In this document: piece after piece, positions 39,331 to 51,549 of the stretch
How the letters are laid out: each line of letters starts with the position of its first letter
Numbering within the stretch: the stretch's first letter is position 1
Origin: Phylloscopus collybita
Taxonomy: Eukaryota; Chordata; Aves; Passeriformes; Phylloscopidae
NCBI GenBank assembly: GCA_027886175.1
Contig: JAJNNQ010000003.1
Span: 24,593,501-24,657,500, forward strand
Reading direction: 5' to 3'
Length of the DNA stretch: 64,000 bases
Translations under genes and position numbers: made by a program
The notes under the pieces: generated by a model
Databases searched by the model: none
The model's input: only the letters and a program-made list of their open reading frames with translations
Told to the model about the DNA's origin: nothing

Positions 39331-39348
39331 TGTGTGTGTGTGTGTGTG
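39331..39348. repeat. TG dinucleotide microsatellite, 9 units
   Basis: A perfect (TG)9 run following CTACTTTT. It is a short microsatellite likely to vary in length between individuals. Confidence 0.9.
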
Positions 39349-42300
39349 GTCCTACGAGTTTCTAGCAGTGCTTCATGAGATGGGCTCTACCTCTGCAAGC
39401 AAAGCTGCTCCAGCTCTCTTCTCCTCTGTCCCTCTGCTATGCTATGGAAACACACTTGCCTGCAGTTATGGGATGGAAAGAAAACATGCAAGGGATGCAG
39501 AGAAAAAGATGTGTAGTTAACTTTCTGGGGGAAAGAAGGGAATGACCTCCCAGCAAACATTAGCTACTGTCTCATTTTTTTTCCCCAAGAGATTGGAAAA
39601 ACAAGGAAAGAAAAAAAATGCACAGGAAAAAGTCAGTATATCCAACCTTAATTATGGTAATGGATCACAAGTGGCTTCTGGCACTCAGTTGAAATGTGTC
39701 ACCCTGTCAAAGACCAGTGAGATGAAGCACCAGCTTGCAGCCATAAGCCAGACCAAGACAGGCTAGCAGTTGTGAAGAGAGCCCCAGGAAATCCAAAGTA
39801 GGAGAGAGTCCAGCAGCTTCACAACTCTGAGCACAAGCAGGCTGGATACCCTGCTCAAAATCATCATGCATGATGGATTCACCACCCTGCTCTCTAAATG
39901 CATCTTTCTGCATCTAATGGCACTTGTAGTTAGGCTGTGTCATTTCACATTGCATTAACCTGTATCATCTTGTATCATCTGGCACTAAAATGATATGTCA
40001 TAACATATACATAACCTGGGACATGTCACACCCTGTATTTACAGTATTTAGTACATTTTATTTGATTATATGACCATCTTGTCCATCTTTTTCACGCCTT
40101 CCTCTTACTGAAGCTGATGGAGGAAGCATATGAAGAACTGACAGGATAATCAGGATCCAGAAGCAGAAGGAGAGGATGAGTGACAGTCTAGTTCCACTGA
40201 CTTATTACCAGCAACATCATTTCAGTTAACCTCACATACTTCTAATTCCCCTTTCTGTCTGTGGAGCATCCCCTGTTGTCATAATGTCAGTGAATGCCAT
40301 TAAGCCTGGATAGTCATTTGCAAAGTCCTGAATAATCCAAAGGAATAATACTGAATTTTATTAAAGCTGTTCAGCTTCTTCGCTTGGTCTCTTGCTTTCT
40401 TGAGGATATGTTAAGGAATTTGATTGTTTTCTTCTTGCCAGATAAGATTTTTTTTTTTTTTCCCCCTGGCCTAAATTAAAGACTATGTGGCAGCTTTTGT
40501 TGATTAGCCACAGCCAATTATAACAACATAATGTATAATATGTCATCTAGATCTATAAATGTGATGACATATTTACTTCAGTGAAATCTTCCTCATCCGT
40601 GACAGGACAAAAGATTTAAAAGCAGCCAGTGACTACATACTGTAATAGCACTCTGAATTTCGTCTCAGCACTTATCAGATCAATATCAGGAACTGGAAAC
40701 AAACTGGTCTGGAGCAAGACATGAGGATACAAATTTGTTGTGATGCTGATGAGCCTCCAAGCAGGAGCACACTGCCAAGGTGGTGATGAGAAGAGACACA
40801 GAAGAGCTCTGACAATGAAGCATCATTTCCCAATCCCCTAAAATTCAAGTGCTTCACTTCCAGCACACCTGTTCTTCACAACTAATCTGCTCTTGGATGA
40901 AGACCTGCACAGAATTAAAATAAAAAAATACCTACATCTCTCCAAGTTGCAGTCACAACCAATCACAATGGACAACCAATAAACACAATATATGGTATCT
41001 TCAGTAGAAAACAGAGTAAAATTAATGAAGATGCCCAGCCCTGGAACCCACACACGATCATAAATGCAGAGACAACCTCTCTTGTTAAAAAACAAACTCT
41101 GTATAAAATTGTATATTGCTGTGCACAGGCAGTTTCTGGGCAGTTTCTATGTTACAGCACAGCAATAATTTAGCTGCACACAGCAGCCCTGCCTGGCAGT
41201 TTATGGAGAATCTATAAGGCAGCACAATATCCAAATAACATGTCGGGGGGGATTTAGATGGGCACAGTGCAGTAACTGGAATTGGATTTGGGATGCTCTC
41301 TCAGCCTGGCTCACAATCAATTACAAGGCCCTTTGGAGCTACACAAGATCAAAACCCTCATTCAAGCCTCCCCAACAGGCTGCTCTCAGGCACACACTCT
41401 AGGGGTGGATGGGCATAACACACTGTCACACCCTCCTGCCTCGTTTTCCCTGCTCACAGCACCCCAGGGATCCCAGGCTGGGGTGGAGGGGAAAGCACCA
41501 GCCCTGCTGGAGGGTGGTGGCAGTGATGGCAGCTCAGGGCCACATCTCTCCCTGGGGGCTGAGTGCAGGTTAAGTGACCACCTGTGTTCTCCAGTTTGGT
41601 TAACTGAGGCACCAATTTATGCTCTTTCCTTTAAAAACTCACTAACAGAACAACTGTTTGCTTCAGACGAAGCCTCTGAGTCTGCTTCTCTAAAATGACC
41701 TTTTCACATACAGATGGACATTGTTTATGTTCTCCCCCCTCCTGTCCCCAGTTTAACAGGCAGTGCTCAGAGGCTGAGGTGACCTCCATCAGATCTTCTG
41801 CCATCTAAGAATTACAATACAGGAAATGATTCAGATTAGAGCCCATGAAGTCTATCTGCACATCAAACACACTGTCTGTTGGTGTCAAAGGCCAACACAT
41901 AACGATACCTGATGTCTGAATTTCAAATTCATTTCAATCAGCTTAAAGAAGCATGGGAACAAACAAAACACAACCAGTACAGCAGAAAGATAAGCTGAAG
42001 GAGCAAAAAAGGTTGACTGACCCCACTTTTTTTCTGGACTCATTTTTCCCACACTAGATTAAAAGCTGGACCATTTCCTAACCCAAGCAGAGCTTACTGG
42101 GTTAAATTTCATCCATGTCAGGATCTTACAGCATATTGAATCAACAGAACAGGTTTGTGCCTACTGCTTAGTTCAGAGTTAAAGAGAAACCTGCAAGGTT
42201 AACAAGTAGCAGGAAGCAATTAAGTAAAGTTTTGATGATGTACTCTTCCACAGTGATTTCACTGCATAATAAATTTTACATCCTAAAGGAAGAACAAAAC

Positions 42301-45300
42301 CTTGGAGAAATGTGTGCCTAACGTAAGAGACTGGCAAGCAAGGCGGACCCCTCAGCACTGTCCCAGGAATTCTGGCAGCTTTAACTCTGTTTATGGAGTT
42401 CAGGTCATTATTCAGAAATGCTTAGTCACTGAAGGGCTTTCGTAAATTGGCTTTTTCTGATAAAATATTCCATAAAAAATTGGATGTCTTCTCTTTAAAA
42501 ATTCACTTCTTTTTGACAACACCCCCAGAACATTTGCAAAATAAGTTTCATGGTTTTTTACCTTGAGCATTAAATCTTTTTAACGAAGAAGTGCAGCACA
42601 TGTATCTTCTGACACATTCGGTGTCAGCCCCTCCTGCAGACAGGATGCCAGACTGGACAGACGTGACAGCTGCTTCACTAAGGTTGTTTCTACAGTACCA
42701 ACAAACACGAAGGAATCCCTGCAAGTCCAAATGGTCCTGCTTTCCTTTTTAAATCAAAATTCTAGAGTCTAAATTAACTTCCCAAACTGAAAAATCCACA
42801 GACTTGTCTTTTTAGACTAACAAGGATTATCACCTAAGAAACATTCAAATTTTGGCTTCTAGTTTCTCCATCTCCCTACGTCCCAAGGTTTTTCAAAATA
42901 CCAAAAGCCCCTCCTTCTTAACCAGTGAATAACAATAGAAGTATGAACATGACAAGAAAATGTGATAGATGACAGCTCTTGCAATGACAGCTGAAAACCA
43001 GGGCCCCCAGCACAATTCTAGCGAGTGCACAACATTATTATAGCTACAGATTAGACCAAGGGATGGATTGATGTATGCAGTGCTGATTGTGCATTTTAAC
43101 ACATTGGTAACTGGCATTTAACTTCTGGAATAACAGCTTAAATCCGGCCACTAAATTCATTTTAATTAAATGTTTGTGAATGCTTTTTGCTATTACACAC
43201 CACAGAGATACTGCTAATGACTGCTCCATTAGTCTCCACACAGCATTATTCCTGGTAGGAAGCCCCTTGCTGCTTTGCCCTGTTTTGGGGAGGGTGTCAG
43301 CATCAGTCTTTATGCACAGGGCCTGATTTTTCTGCTGCTGCAGGAAGACATCTCATTGCTCAGGCTGTCAGTGCTCATCCCTCAGCACGGCAGGGGATCG
43401 GCGTCGTGTGCTCCAGGGAGCCGACGTGCAGAGGATGGAGCAGGGCTGGCTGTGCTCACTGCTGTAGTACTCAGCATTTCTCTTCTGCTGCCCTTCCCCT
43501 GAGGCTGTTTCTTGCTTTCTGAACAGAGCTCCTGGGTGTTTACACAAACTTAAAGGAAAGAACCGATTTCCAGAGGGTTTGGGTTTTGCTTCCATACCTG
43601 TTGTGTTCCCAGACAAGCCCAGACACACACAGGAATCCACAGGAATCCCTGCAGTCACTGATGTTTCCATCTCCCCAGCTCCCCCAGAACCTTCCACAGC
43701 ACTGAGCACCAGTCAAGCAAGGTGGCTTTAGAGGCTGTTGTCATAGCACCTGCCCAGTGACAGAGAAGGAACTGCCATTATCACCAAGCTTATCACCATG
43801 TGCACGCTGCTCCTGCACGCAACCACACCATCCAAGGAGCTTCACCAAGTGATCTCTTCCACCTGACAATCAGATCCCTTCATCAGTCCTGCTGGGAGCT
43901 GCCCCAAAGCTCACCATGCTTACAGTAAAAACTTCCATCTGCACTCCAGAATTTATTTTTTTGTTAAGGCACATTTTTTTTCTCTCCTGTAAGCATTTAA
44001 ATTGTTATGAAAGAGAACTTCCTAACATTTCCCTGCCTAAGTCACCTCTGGTGCTATATAATTATGCAGCAGTCAGATATAGTAGTAATTAATCTCTTTG
44101 CTAATACAATAAGATGCCTATACCACAGAAGAAAGAGATTTAAGAAAATATTTTTTTAATCTATAGTGTGATTGGTGTTAGGTGGGTGGAAGGTTAAAAT
44201 ACCAGTGAGGATACACAGGGAGACAGAACACTACGGGTGGTGAGCAAATCCCAGCTGCTTCTTCTGCTGGAACTGGTTAAAGATGATTTTGGAAGGGGTG
44301 TCACAGCATGACTTGGTTAAGCTTTCTGTAAACTTGACAAATCAAACTCTGTCAAAATAAATTGAGAAATACTGTTTTCACATGCTTAAAGCACTAATCT
44401 CTGGAACAGAGGGACTATTAGCAGGACAGTCATTTGTCTGCAGCTGCCAGAAGAGCCAGGAAGTGGGAGAAATGGTTTTCTCTGCTGCTAATGGATGGAT
44501 GAGACTTTGCTTGGGTTAGTGGGTGAATGGAAGCAAGATCAACTCTCCATCTGCAGAAACAAGAAATTACAGCAACAGCAATCATAACTTGCTGCAGAAA
44601 GCACAAGACACAGGCCCACCGCTCACAGGAGCTCCGAATCCCCGCTGCATTAAAGTTCACAGGCACAAAGTCATTGGAAAGAAGTTCATTCTCCTGTTTA
44701 ATAATCCTTACATTTTACCACAGAAGGAGATTTGAATTGAAGAAAACTCCAAGCACATCACTGACTAGCACACTGAGGAGGGTTGTCCAGAGTCATGAGT
44801 TAGTGCCTGTATTCAGGATCTCAGTCTTTCAGCCAGGAGTGGGGAAACTCTGGGAACATGAGCCAGCCCACTGAGGCCTGTGGCCACTGTTTTAAGTGCA
44901 TTTAGGACGTCCTTCAACAGGCTCAATGCAGCAGCAGACTGCTGGGAAGGCAAACAGAATGACAAGGAAGTGTTCCCGTTGGAGAACTGTGAATAAAACC
45001 CCAAGTGTGTTCCAACAGAGCCTTTATTTCACTGCATACCTCGACTTCCTGCCTGAGGAGCAGTCCACTGGAAGATTTACACGGTGCTCTGGGCAGGATT
45101 GTTGTCAGGACACCGATCAACTGAATCAGAAGGTCCTAAATTGAGGAGCAGTTCAGACACATCCAAGGAGAAAGAAAAGGATTTCAGAAAAGCATTTCAA
45201 AACCAGCTCCTGAGATGCTATTTCAAGAAAAGAGACATATCACTTCATTTTCCAGACCACTTATCCCACAGCTCCCACTGTGATGAGTAAGAATTTCTGG

Positions 45301-45515
45301 ATGCTCAGCAGTTTTGAAGAGCAGGATGCCTCATTTGGGAACAGACGAGCAGTGGCAGCATGAATGTGGTGGCTCAGCAGGAGCCCTGCAGCCCTGGGGA
45401 GGTGGCAAAACACTCACTTGCTCCCTTTCAGGGGGCAGCCCTTGTCCAGCTGCTGGACTGCGCATTTCCCAAGGCTCCATTCACAGCAGATTTCCCTGAA
45501 TCCAGCTGTGATATC

Positions 45516-45545
45516 CTGCAGAAGACCAGGCTGCAGAAGACCAGG
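45516..45545. repeat. Tandem duplication, 2 x 15 bp
   Basis: CTGCAGAAGACCAGG is repeated exactly (45,516-45,530 and 45,531-45,545) and begins a third time as CTGC. Because the period is a multiple of three it keeps an overlapping 118-codon open frame (45,360-45,716, +) intact. That frame has no recognised domain and includes a polycysteine run from a TGC microsatellite, so it is probably not a gene. Confidence 0.9.
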
Positions 45546-45653
45546 CTGCGGGATTTGCCCACTGTATTAATCCAAGGCAGGTCCTTGCCCCCAGACCTGC
45601 TCCCAGCCCTGGGAATCTCTCCATGCCTGCACAAGGAACATGAGCACAGGGTT

Positions 45654-45671
45654 TGCTGCTGCTGCTGCTGC
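45654..45671. repeat. TGC trinucleotide repeat, 6 units
   Basis: A perfect (TGC)6 run in a GC-richer patch. It is a short microsatellite. Confidence 0.9.
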
Positions 45672-48563
45672 CTGCAGGCTGGAGGGGTTTATCCCTGTGG
45701 GGGGATTCAGCCCTGAGCACCAAAAAACTGTGAAGATGTCACCCTTGACTTTCCACTTTAAAGAGAAATATTTCACGTGACTCAAAGGAAAAGAACGAGC
45801 TGCTGTGGATTCCGTGCGTTGCTTCCTTCCAGAAGATGCTGATGCTGAATTTACATGCCCACCCCCCCAAAACCCCAAACAAAGGTATTTTAGCTGATTC
45901 AGTTTCATATCCAGTGTGATGAAGAATCTGAGTTGATCCTCTGGAAATTAAGGAAATACTTTTTGGAAAGCTGAAAGAACAAGAGAGATAAACTGAGGCT
46001 TTACCAGCCTTTAAAGCACCAGTGACTTATGAAAGAGAATTTTTTTGTTTCAGACTTTCAGAGTAGAAAGCCTGAAGGGCTGACTTTAATTCATTTGCAA
46101 TTTCTTGCAATAATCTAATTTAGATGTCAAACAAAGTTCTGGGTTATTACTTTTCAGAGAAATTACATTGTAATTGTTATTGTTTTCGTCTCTAATTACT
46201 CTGATGGTATTAACAAAGGATATTTTTAATAAGATTTGCTTATCTGAGAGATAAGATTTGAACATAATATAAACAGAATTTAGCCTTCATTCAGTGCTGT
46301 AATATTTTCTGTAGATGTACTCACAGTAACATCAGTATTTAGCTAAGGGGAAACCTCTTTCTGTGTTGATTTTGCATCTGGCTATATTTATATTCATATA
46401 TCAGCAGAAGGAAGTGGACAAGAAAACTCTTGCCCAAATAATAGGAAATTTAGAAATTTATGTATTAGGCAAAATATCATCAACATACTCCCCTGTACTT
46501 CAGTGAAGATTACAAAGTATATCTGTGCAGGTACTGCTATCTGTCAAGGCATTTATCTAATCATTTTGCTGTCTTTAAATAGAGTGTGCTAGCTGCTGTT
46601 TTCACATTGAACATCAAATATTAACTTGGACAAATATACTTTGGAGACATGATTACACCTTGGAAGCATGGACTGCAACATTTTCAGTGCACATATTGTA
46701 GGAAAATCACAATACTTTATCATAATCAAGAATTTCCAGTCTTGTTTTCGATTAGGAAATCAGAAGGGCATCATAAAGTTGAAATTTGAAGGTCTCCATT
46801 TCAAGTTTCAGATTTCAGCATTGCTCTCTGCTATTTTTTTCCCTTTTTTTTTTTGTGGGGCAGCCAGCATTTTGATGGCCAGATTTGCACAGAAGTCACT
46901 GGCTGAGCATGCATGTATGTATGTACATTCTCTTCCACACAGTCATGTTTGCTGTAAAGCAGTGAGGCTTCTCATGGGATTTGAAAACTCTCTTCCACTA
47001 TTTGTATGCAACTGGATGGATAAACTCTCTGTTTAAGCTTTCCACCTCTGTGGCTGGGGACTGTCCTCTCTACAAAGTCCTGGTAAGGGCTGTGTCAGAT
47101 CTACAATACACAGCAGTATTTTCACAGACCTAAATCATGGGAGTTCCCACAAGGCAGTGACCTCTGTTTATATAGCTAAAGTTTATGAGCTATATATTTT
47201 ATTATATGACTGTCTGAAAACCATATTGTATTAAGTACTCTGCATTGTCATCAATCACTGTGGGACTGGCTGAGAAAATGTAGAAGGGTCTCTCCTGCAG
47301 GGTCAAGAGTACATTCCTCTGTGACCCTTCACTTCAACGTGAGGCAGGCATGGAAAATACCAAAGGCTCTTTTTCCACTGATTGGAGTTGAAATGGTTCA
47401 GAGTTTATTAAACAGCAGATAACTCCACTATCAATCTAGCATCTTAAAATGAGAAACCACCAACAGAGAACAGACAAGCACGAGCCAATATTAAGATGTA
47501 GATACATACACAGAACCTGCTATTCAAAGCAAGCAGCTCTAATAAAGATATATATATATATTAACATATTCCTTCTGTTGCCTGAATGACTGTGACTCTT
47601 TTTTACCTTAACTATTGTGCCCAGTGAATTAAGGCAATGTAAATTATTCAGGTGTATCTTGTGAATCTTTAATGAAGAACCTCCATAGCAAAAGAAAAAA
47701 AACAACAACAACCAAAAAACTGGACACGGAATTGTGTCCATCTGCAAAGGCCTTCCCTAATTCTATTCAAATGCAGTACATTTTATTAGAGAGAAAAATC
47801 ATAAAAATAACGTTTTGATACTAGTCTGTACACTACTGAAATCCTAAGAATAACATGAGCTCAGCATTGTTTTTAGTGCCAGACTTTTATCATTAGAATT
47901 CTGAAGTGCATAGTACATTTACAGAATGCTTGAGAAAGCCTAGTAATTGTGTATAACACTAGTTAATTTCTGAAGGTGAAGAACAAAATCCCCTGCCTTT
48001 CAGGGATCTCGGTTTTTCATTTTAACAAGACAGATACTGTAGTATCTAATTTCATAAAGAAAAATATTATCCACTTTCATCTATTGTAAGCATGTAGATT
48101 AACTAGAGGAGATGTTTTTATTTATTTTATATATTTCATGTGTTTTTCAGTGAAGAGATAATTGATATTGTGCTTTTCAAGCAAGCCAGTGAATATAAAT
48201 GCTTTGCAGATAAAAGATATTGAAAGTTTGACAACAAACATGCACCTTGGCTAGCCTACCCTAATTCATTCAGAATGGCAGGAAATACAGGCTTGAGTCT
48301 TATAAGAAACCACAATTTTTTTTCTTGAAATTTATGAGAGAAAAGATTTGTCTGGAAATGTTCTCAACAGGGCTTCCAGAAATGGCTACCCTCTTGTTTT
48401 GAATTAGGCAATTAGGGCAGTGATTAATAGCAATTCCCTGTATTTTCTTCAAAAAGCTCCAAAGAGAATCATCTCCTGCAGCATCAGTCTGACCTGACAT
48501 TTTTGACATTTGTTCTCAGATTCTTCAAAGTCAGCTGAAAGGTGTGGGGAGTTTGGTTGGTGG
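45672..48563. other. Non-coding, AT-rich sequence
   Basis: No gene recognised. Short simple-sequence patches include ATGT repeats near 46,909-46,925 and an (AT) run near 47,549-47,562. The remaining sequence is AT-rich, with many TAAT and ATTA words and no long open frame. Confidence 0.5.
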
Positions 48564-48601
48564 TTTTTTTGTTTTGTTTTGTTTGTTTTGTTTTGTTTTT
48601 T
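48564..48601. repeat. TTTTG-type microsatellite
   Basis: A T-rich run punctuated by single G bases at roughly five-base intervals, with one shorter TTTG unit, following GGTTGGTGG. It is an imperfect pentanucleotide repeat of the kind common in bird genomes. Confidence 0.85.
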
Positions 48602-51476
48602 AATGGGCCCATAAGCTTCAAAGCATGTCTTTACATTAGCCACCCAAAAAAGATGGCTTGGTCCTCAAAAAGGCTTAGTATGGCAAAGTTTAAAGAAGCA
48701 ACATATTTTTTAATTTTTTTAAAATAAATCTAACATTCACATGCTCAAATATAGCTTTAGGCTTTTAGCTGTAAAATATGAGTGCTAGGACTTGTGATTT
48801 TCCTCTCCCAGGTGAGTGGCCTAGTTGCCAGGCTATAAAAAGTCATTTACTCCTTCAGTCTGGCCCAATTAATATTTAATTATGTCAGGCAAAGTGGAAC
48901 AGCTTGAATGGAAGGACTTGAGGGTCCCCACACAGCCCAGGGTAGCCCAAACTTACAAATTCATGTGGCACAACAAAAGCAAAAGTGAATCCAGGTCTTC
49001 TGCTTCCTAAGCAAATGTCCTAAATTGCTGGCTAGCAGGGAAAAACCAGTGTTACCTCTTTTGGCAGCTGCATTTGGTGCTGAGACCAAACCACTATAGA
49101 TTAGCTCTGAGGCTGAAGGTCCTTTGGGAAAAGGAAGACAGACTCTCAGGCTGCGAAGCCTGGCAAGGATTAAATGCAAGAGAAGTGCCTACCTACCCCC
49201 CAAACTGTCAAAACAATGCACAGCTGTGAGTGCTGAGAGGCAGCTTCAGCACCCAGGCAGAGAGAGGATTCTTCATCTTGGATTCCAGCAGCTCGGTGGC
49301 AGGCAAGGAACCAAAGCCCCTCTCTGACCTAAGCTCTGTTCTGGGGCCAGATTTTGACTTGACAGTCGGAAGTGACAGGTAGAGGAAGGAAAATGAATCC
49401 ATTTGCCTGCATACTTTGTCTTCTAGCTGCCATTCAATGTTTCATGTCAGGTGTTTTATATGCAGGAGGTTACAAAGAGACCTGCTTTGTGTTTTCTTTA
49501 TGTCTGAAAAAAGGTACTATTTGAACATTTGGTTTTGTCTCCCTCAGTTCAAAATACACACTTCCTGGACTGAAAAGGCACATCTTCCCACTGATACGAG
49601 AGAAAGGTTTCCAGTTCCCACCACTATTTCATAAATTCAGTTTGCAATTCCTAGTAGAAGCAAAGCTCTGTTTATGCTGTTAGTTTATGCTGTACCTGAA
49701 AGCTTTAGACAACCAAGGGCTAAGGTGAATTAACTCAGTGTTCTCAGTTCAGAGAAAATGAAATGTGGATGTCAATAGCTGACAGGCCTGTGGGTATGAG
49801 TAGCCCCTAAATTTAGACAAACCCCAAATGTTGAAAGAGCACAATTGAACCCAAGGCAGATTCTGTGCCTTGAGTTCACACTGCCCATGGATCAGGCAGG
49901 GAAGGCAGCATGGGAGGACTGTGCCCTCTCTCAAGCCAGAATCCCTGGCAAAGACACCCAGATAGAAAGGGTTTGTGCTGCCTCCCACCCCTGTGCCCCA
50001 GAGTGCTTCAGAGCCCAGACCTCTCACACTTGGAGTTTGCCTCCAAGCCCCGCAGCTCCCTCACTCTCCCAGTACAGAACTCCTGTTTCCTGAGTTCTTG
50101 CCCCAAATCTACTCCAGCCCATGTCTTCCTTTATCTTTTTTTGTCTTCCAAATTGTGCCCCAAAGCCTCCTGTAGGCCACAGATCTGAGTCCCTCAGTGC
50201 TTCTGTCCCACATCCCCACCTGCCCTCTCTGCCAGGCTCCCTCCTCTTGGCTCTGCAGCCACCCCAGAGCCACTCTGAATCACTCCATCCATATCCACTC
50301 CCTACCCCAGCCCACAAGCCCTGCTGGGGGCCCAGCTGTTCTGCTTGTGCTGATTATTGATTATTGATTTTGTGGCCTCTGCTCTTCCTCACCCAAGCTC
50401 TGACATTCCCCCAGCATTCACTGCCACGCTGGAACTTCCCAGCCCAGCCAGCCAAACTCATGTCTTCCCAGGACCCTGCAGCAAAGTTGTTCTGACTTCT
50501 GCTTCTGGCAAACATTTCCAAACTCTGAACACAGGCTACACTTGCCCAAAATCTGTCTGGGTCAGCTCTGAAGAAATTAAAACCAAGCCACCTCCAAGAA
50601 CAGGATATATGGAAGGGATAAAGACCTGCTAGTGTGAATTGGCTGTTAATTGGCCCCCAAAATAAGCAACCACCAGTCTAATTTCTCTGCACACAAATGT
50701 GAAACCAGCTTTGCTTTCTAGAGTGCATTTAGTTTTATCTGCCAGTGACTGGATGGTGCTATAGAGGTATGTGTGTTGGAAATGATGTGAAGAACCCTGA
50801 TTCTTTAAAATGTGACATAAATATCAATAAGCTGTCATAATGCTAAGCTGTAAGCAATGCATGTGGGCTTATCACTGTCCCAGCTTAGTGCCTGGGAATG
50901 GCTGCCTAATGTATGTTACAGAACTCCCTTTTTCTTCAGGGGAAGCAGATTAGAGTATTTTGTAACTTCTTTTAGCACGTGTTGCACATTTTTCAGAGCC
51001 CAGGCCTGAAAATGAGTTATCTGCAGTATGTTCAAGCAGGCCTGACATCCCAGAGTGACAGGATTTCTGTGGACATCAATGCTGAATAGGCTGACCACTC
51101 TGTATGTGCTGTTCACATCAGTCCTTAGTCAGCACTTAGGGATGGCTTACATCCTGCTGATGTTCTCCAGTTTGGGGGTTTTCCTGCATTTAGCAAACCA
51201 TGAAAATATGTAAAAAGGTCAGGGGTTTAAGTATTGCCTTAGGGGTTTCTTCTAAATATTGTGCAAGAATATTAAGAATATTACATCTTGATTTTAATGG
51301 ATCTCATCTCCTATCTTACTTTCCAGTAATTTTTTAATTATAAGAATTTTAACAATTATTTTTAGCATTTCTAATCTCTGTTAAGTTGACGAAATAAATA
51401 TTTGGTGATATATTTAGACATGCATGTACTCAGATTGCTATTAGTGTTCCCTGTTCAGTGAGGTTAATCTGTTATG
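48602..51476. other. Non-coding sequence with pyrimidine-biased patch
   Basis: No gene recognised. The patch at about 49,970-50,500 is rich in C and T on + and poor in purines, and carries overlapping short open frames in several registers, which reflects composition more than coding. A period-7 repeat of ATTGATT lies at about 50,350-50,368. Outside the patch the sequence is AT-rich and unremarkable. Confidence 0.5.
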
Positions 51477-51549
51477 GGAGAGGAGAGGAGAGGAGAGGAG
51501 AGGAGAGGAGAGGAGAGGAGAGGAGAGGAGAGGAGAGGAGAGGAGAGGA
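51477..51549. repeat. AGGAG pentanucleotide microsatellite
   Basis: A perfect 73-base array of the pentamer AGGAG (about 14.6 units), wholly purine on +, bounded by TTATG on the left and AAGCATG on the right. No interruption is visible. Homopurine GGA-type arrays can adopt triplex or G-tetrad structures; that is known chemistry of such repeats, not something shown here. Confidence 0.97.

Larger units (their letters stand above)
38952..45515. other. Non-coding sequence with one candidate exon
   Basis: No coding gene recognised. A strong acceptor-donor pair frames 39,148-39,254. A TG dinucleotide run of 9 units lies at about 39,331-39,348, and a short CAGGAATCC(A/C) duplication at 43,630-43,649. 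A GC-rich patch at 41,280-41,570 and a small CpG cluster at 43,383-43,436 interrupt AT-rich unique sequence. Open frames in the GC patch lack any recognisable domain. Confidence 0.5.

Noticed and set aside
45360..45716. 118-codon + frame kept open by an in-frame 15-bp duplication
   Set aside because: It contains a polycysteine run from a TGC microsatellite, overlaps open frames on both strands and has no recognised domain.
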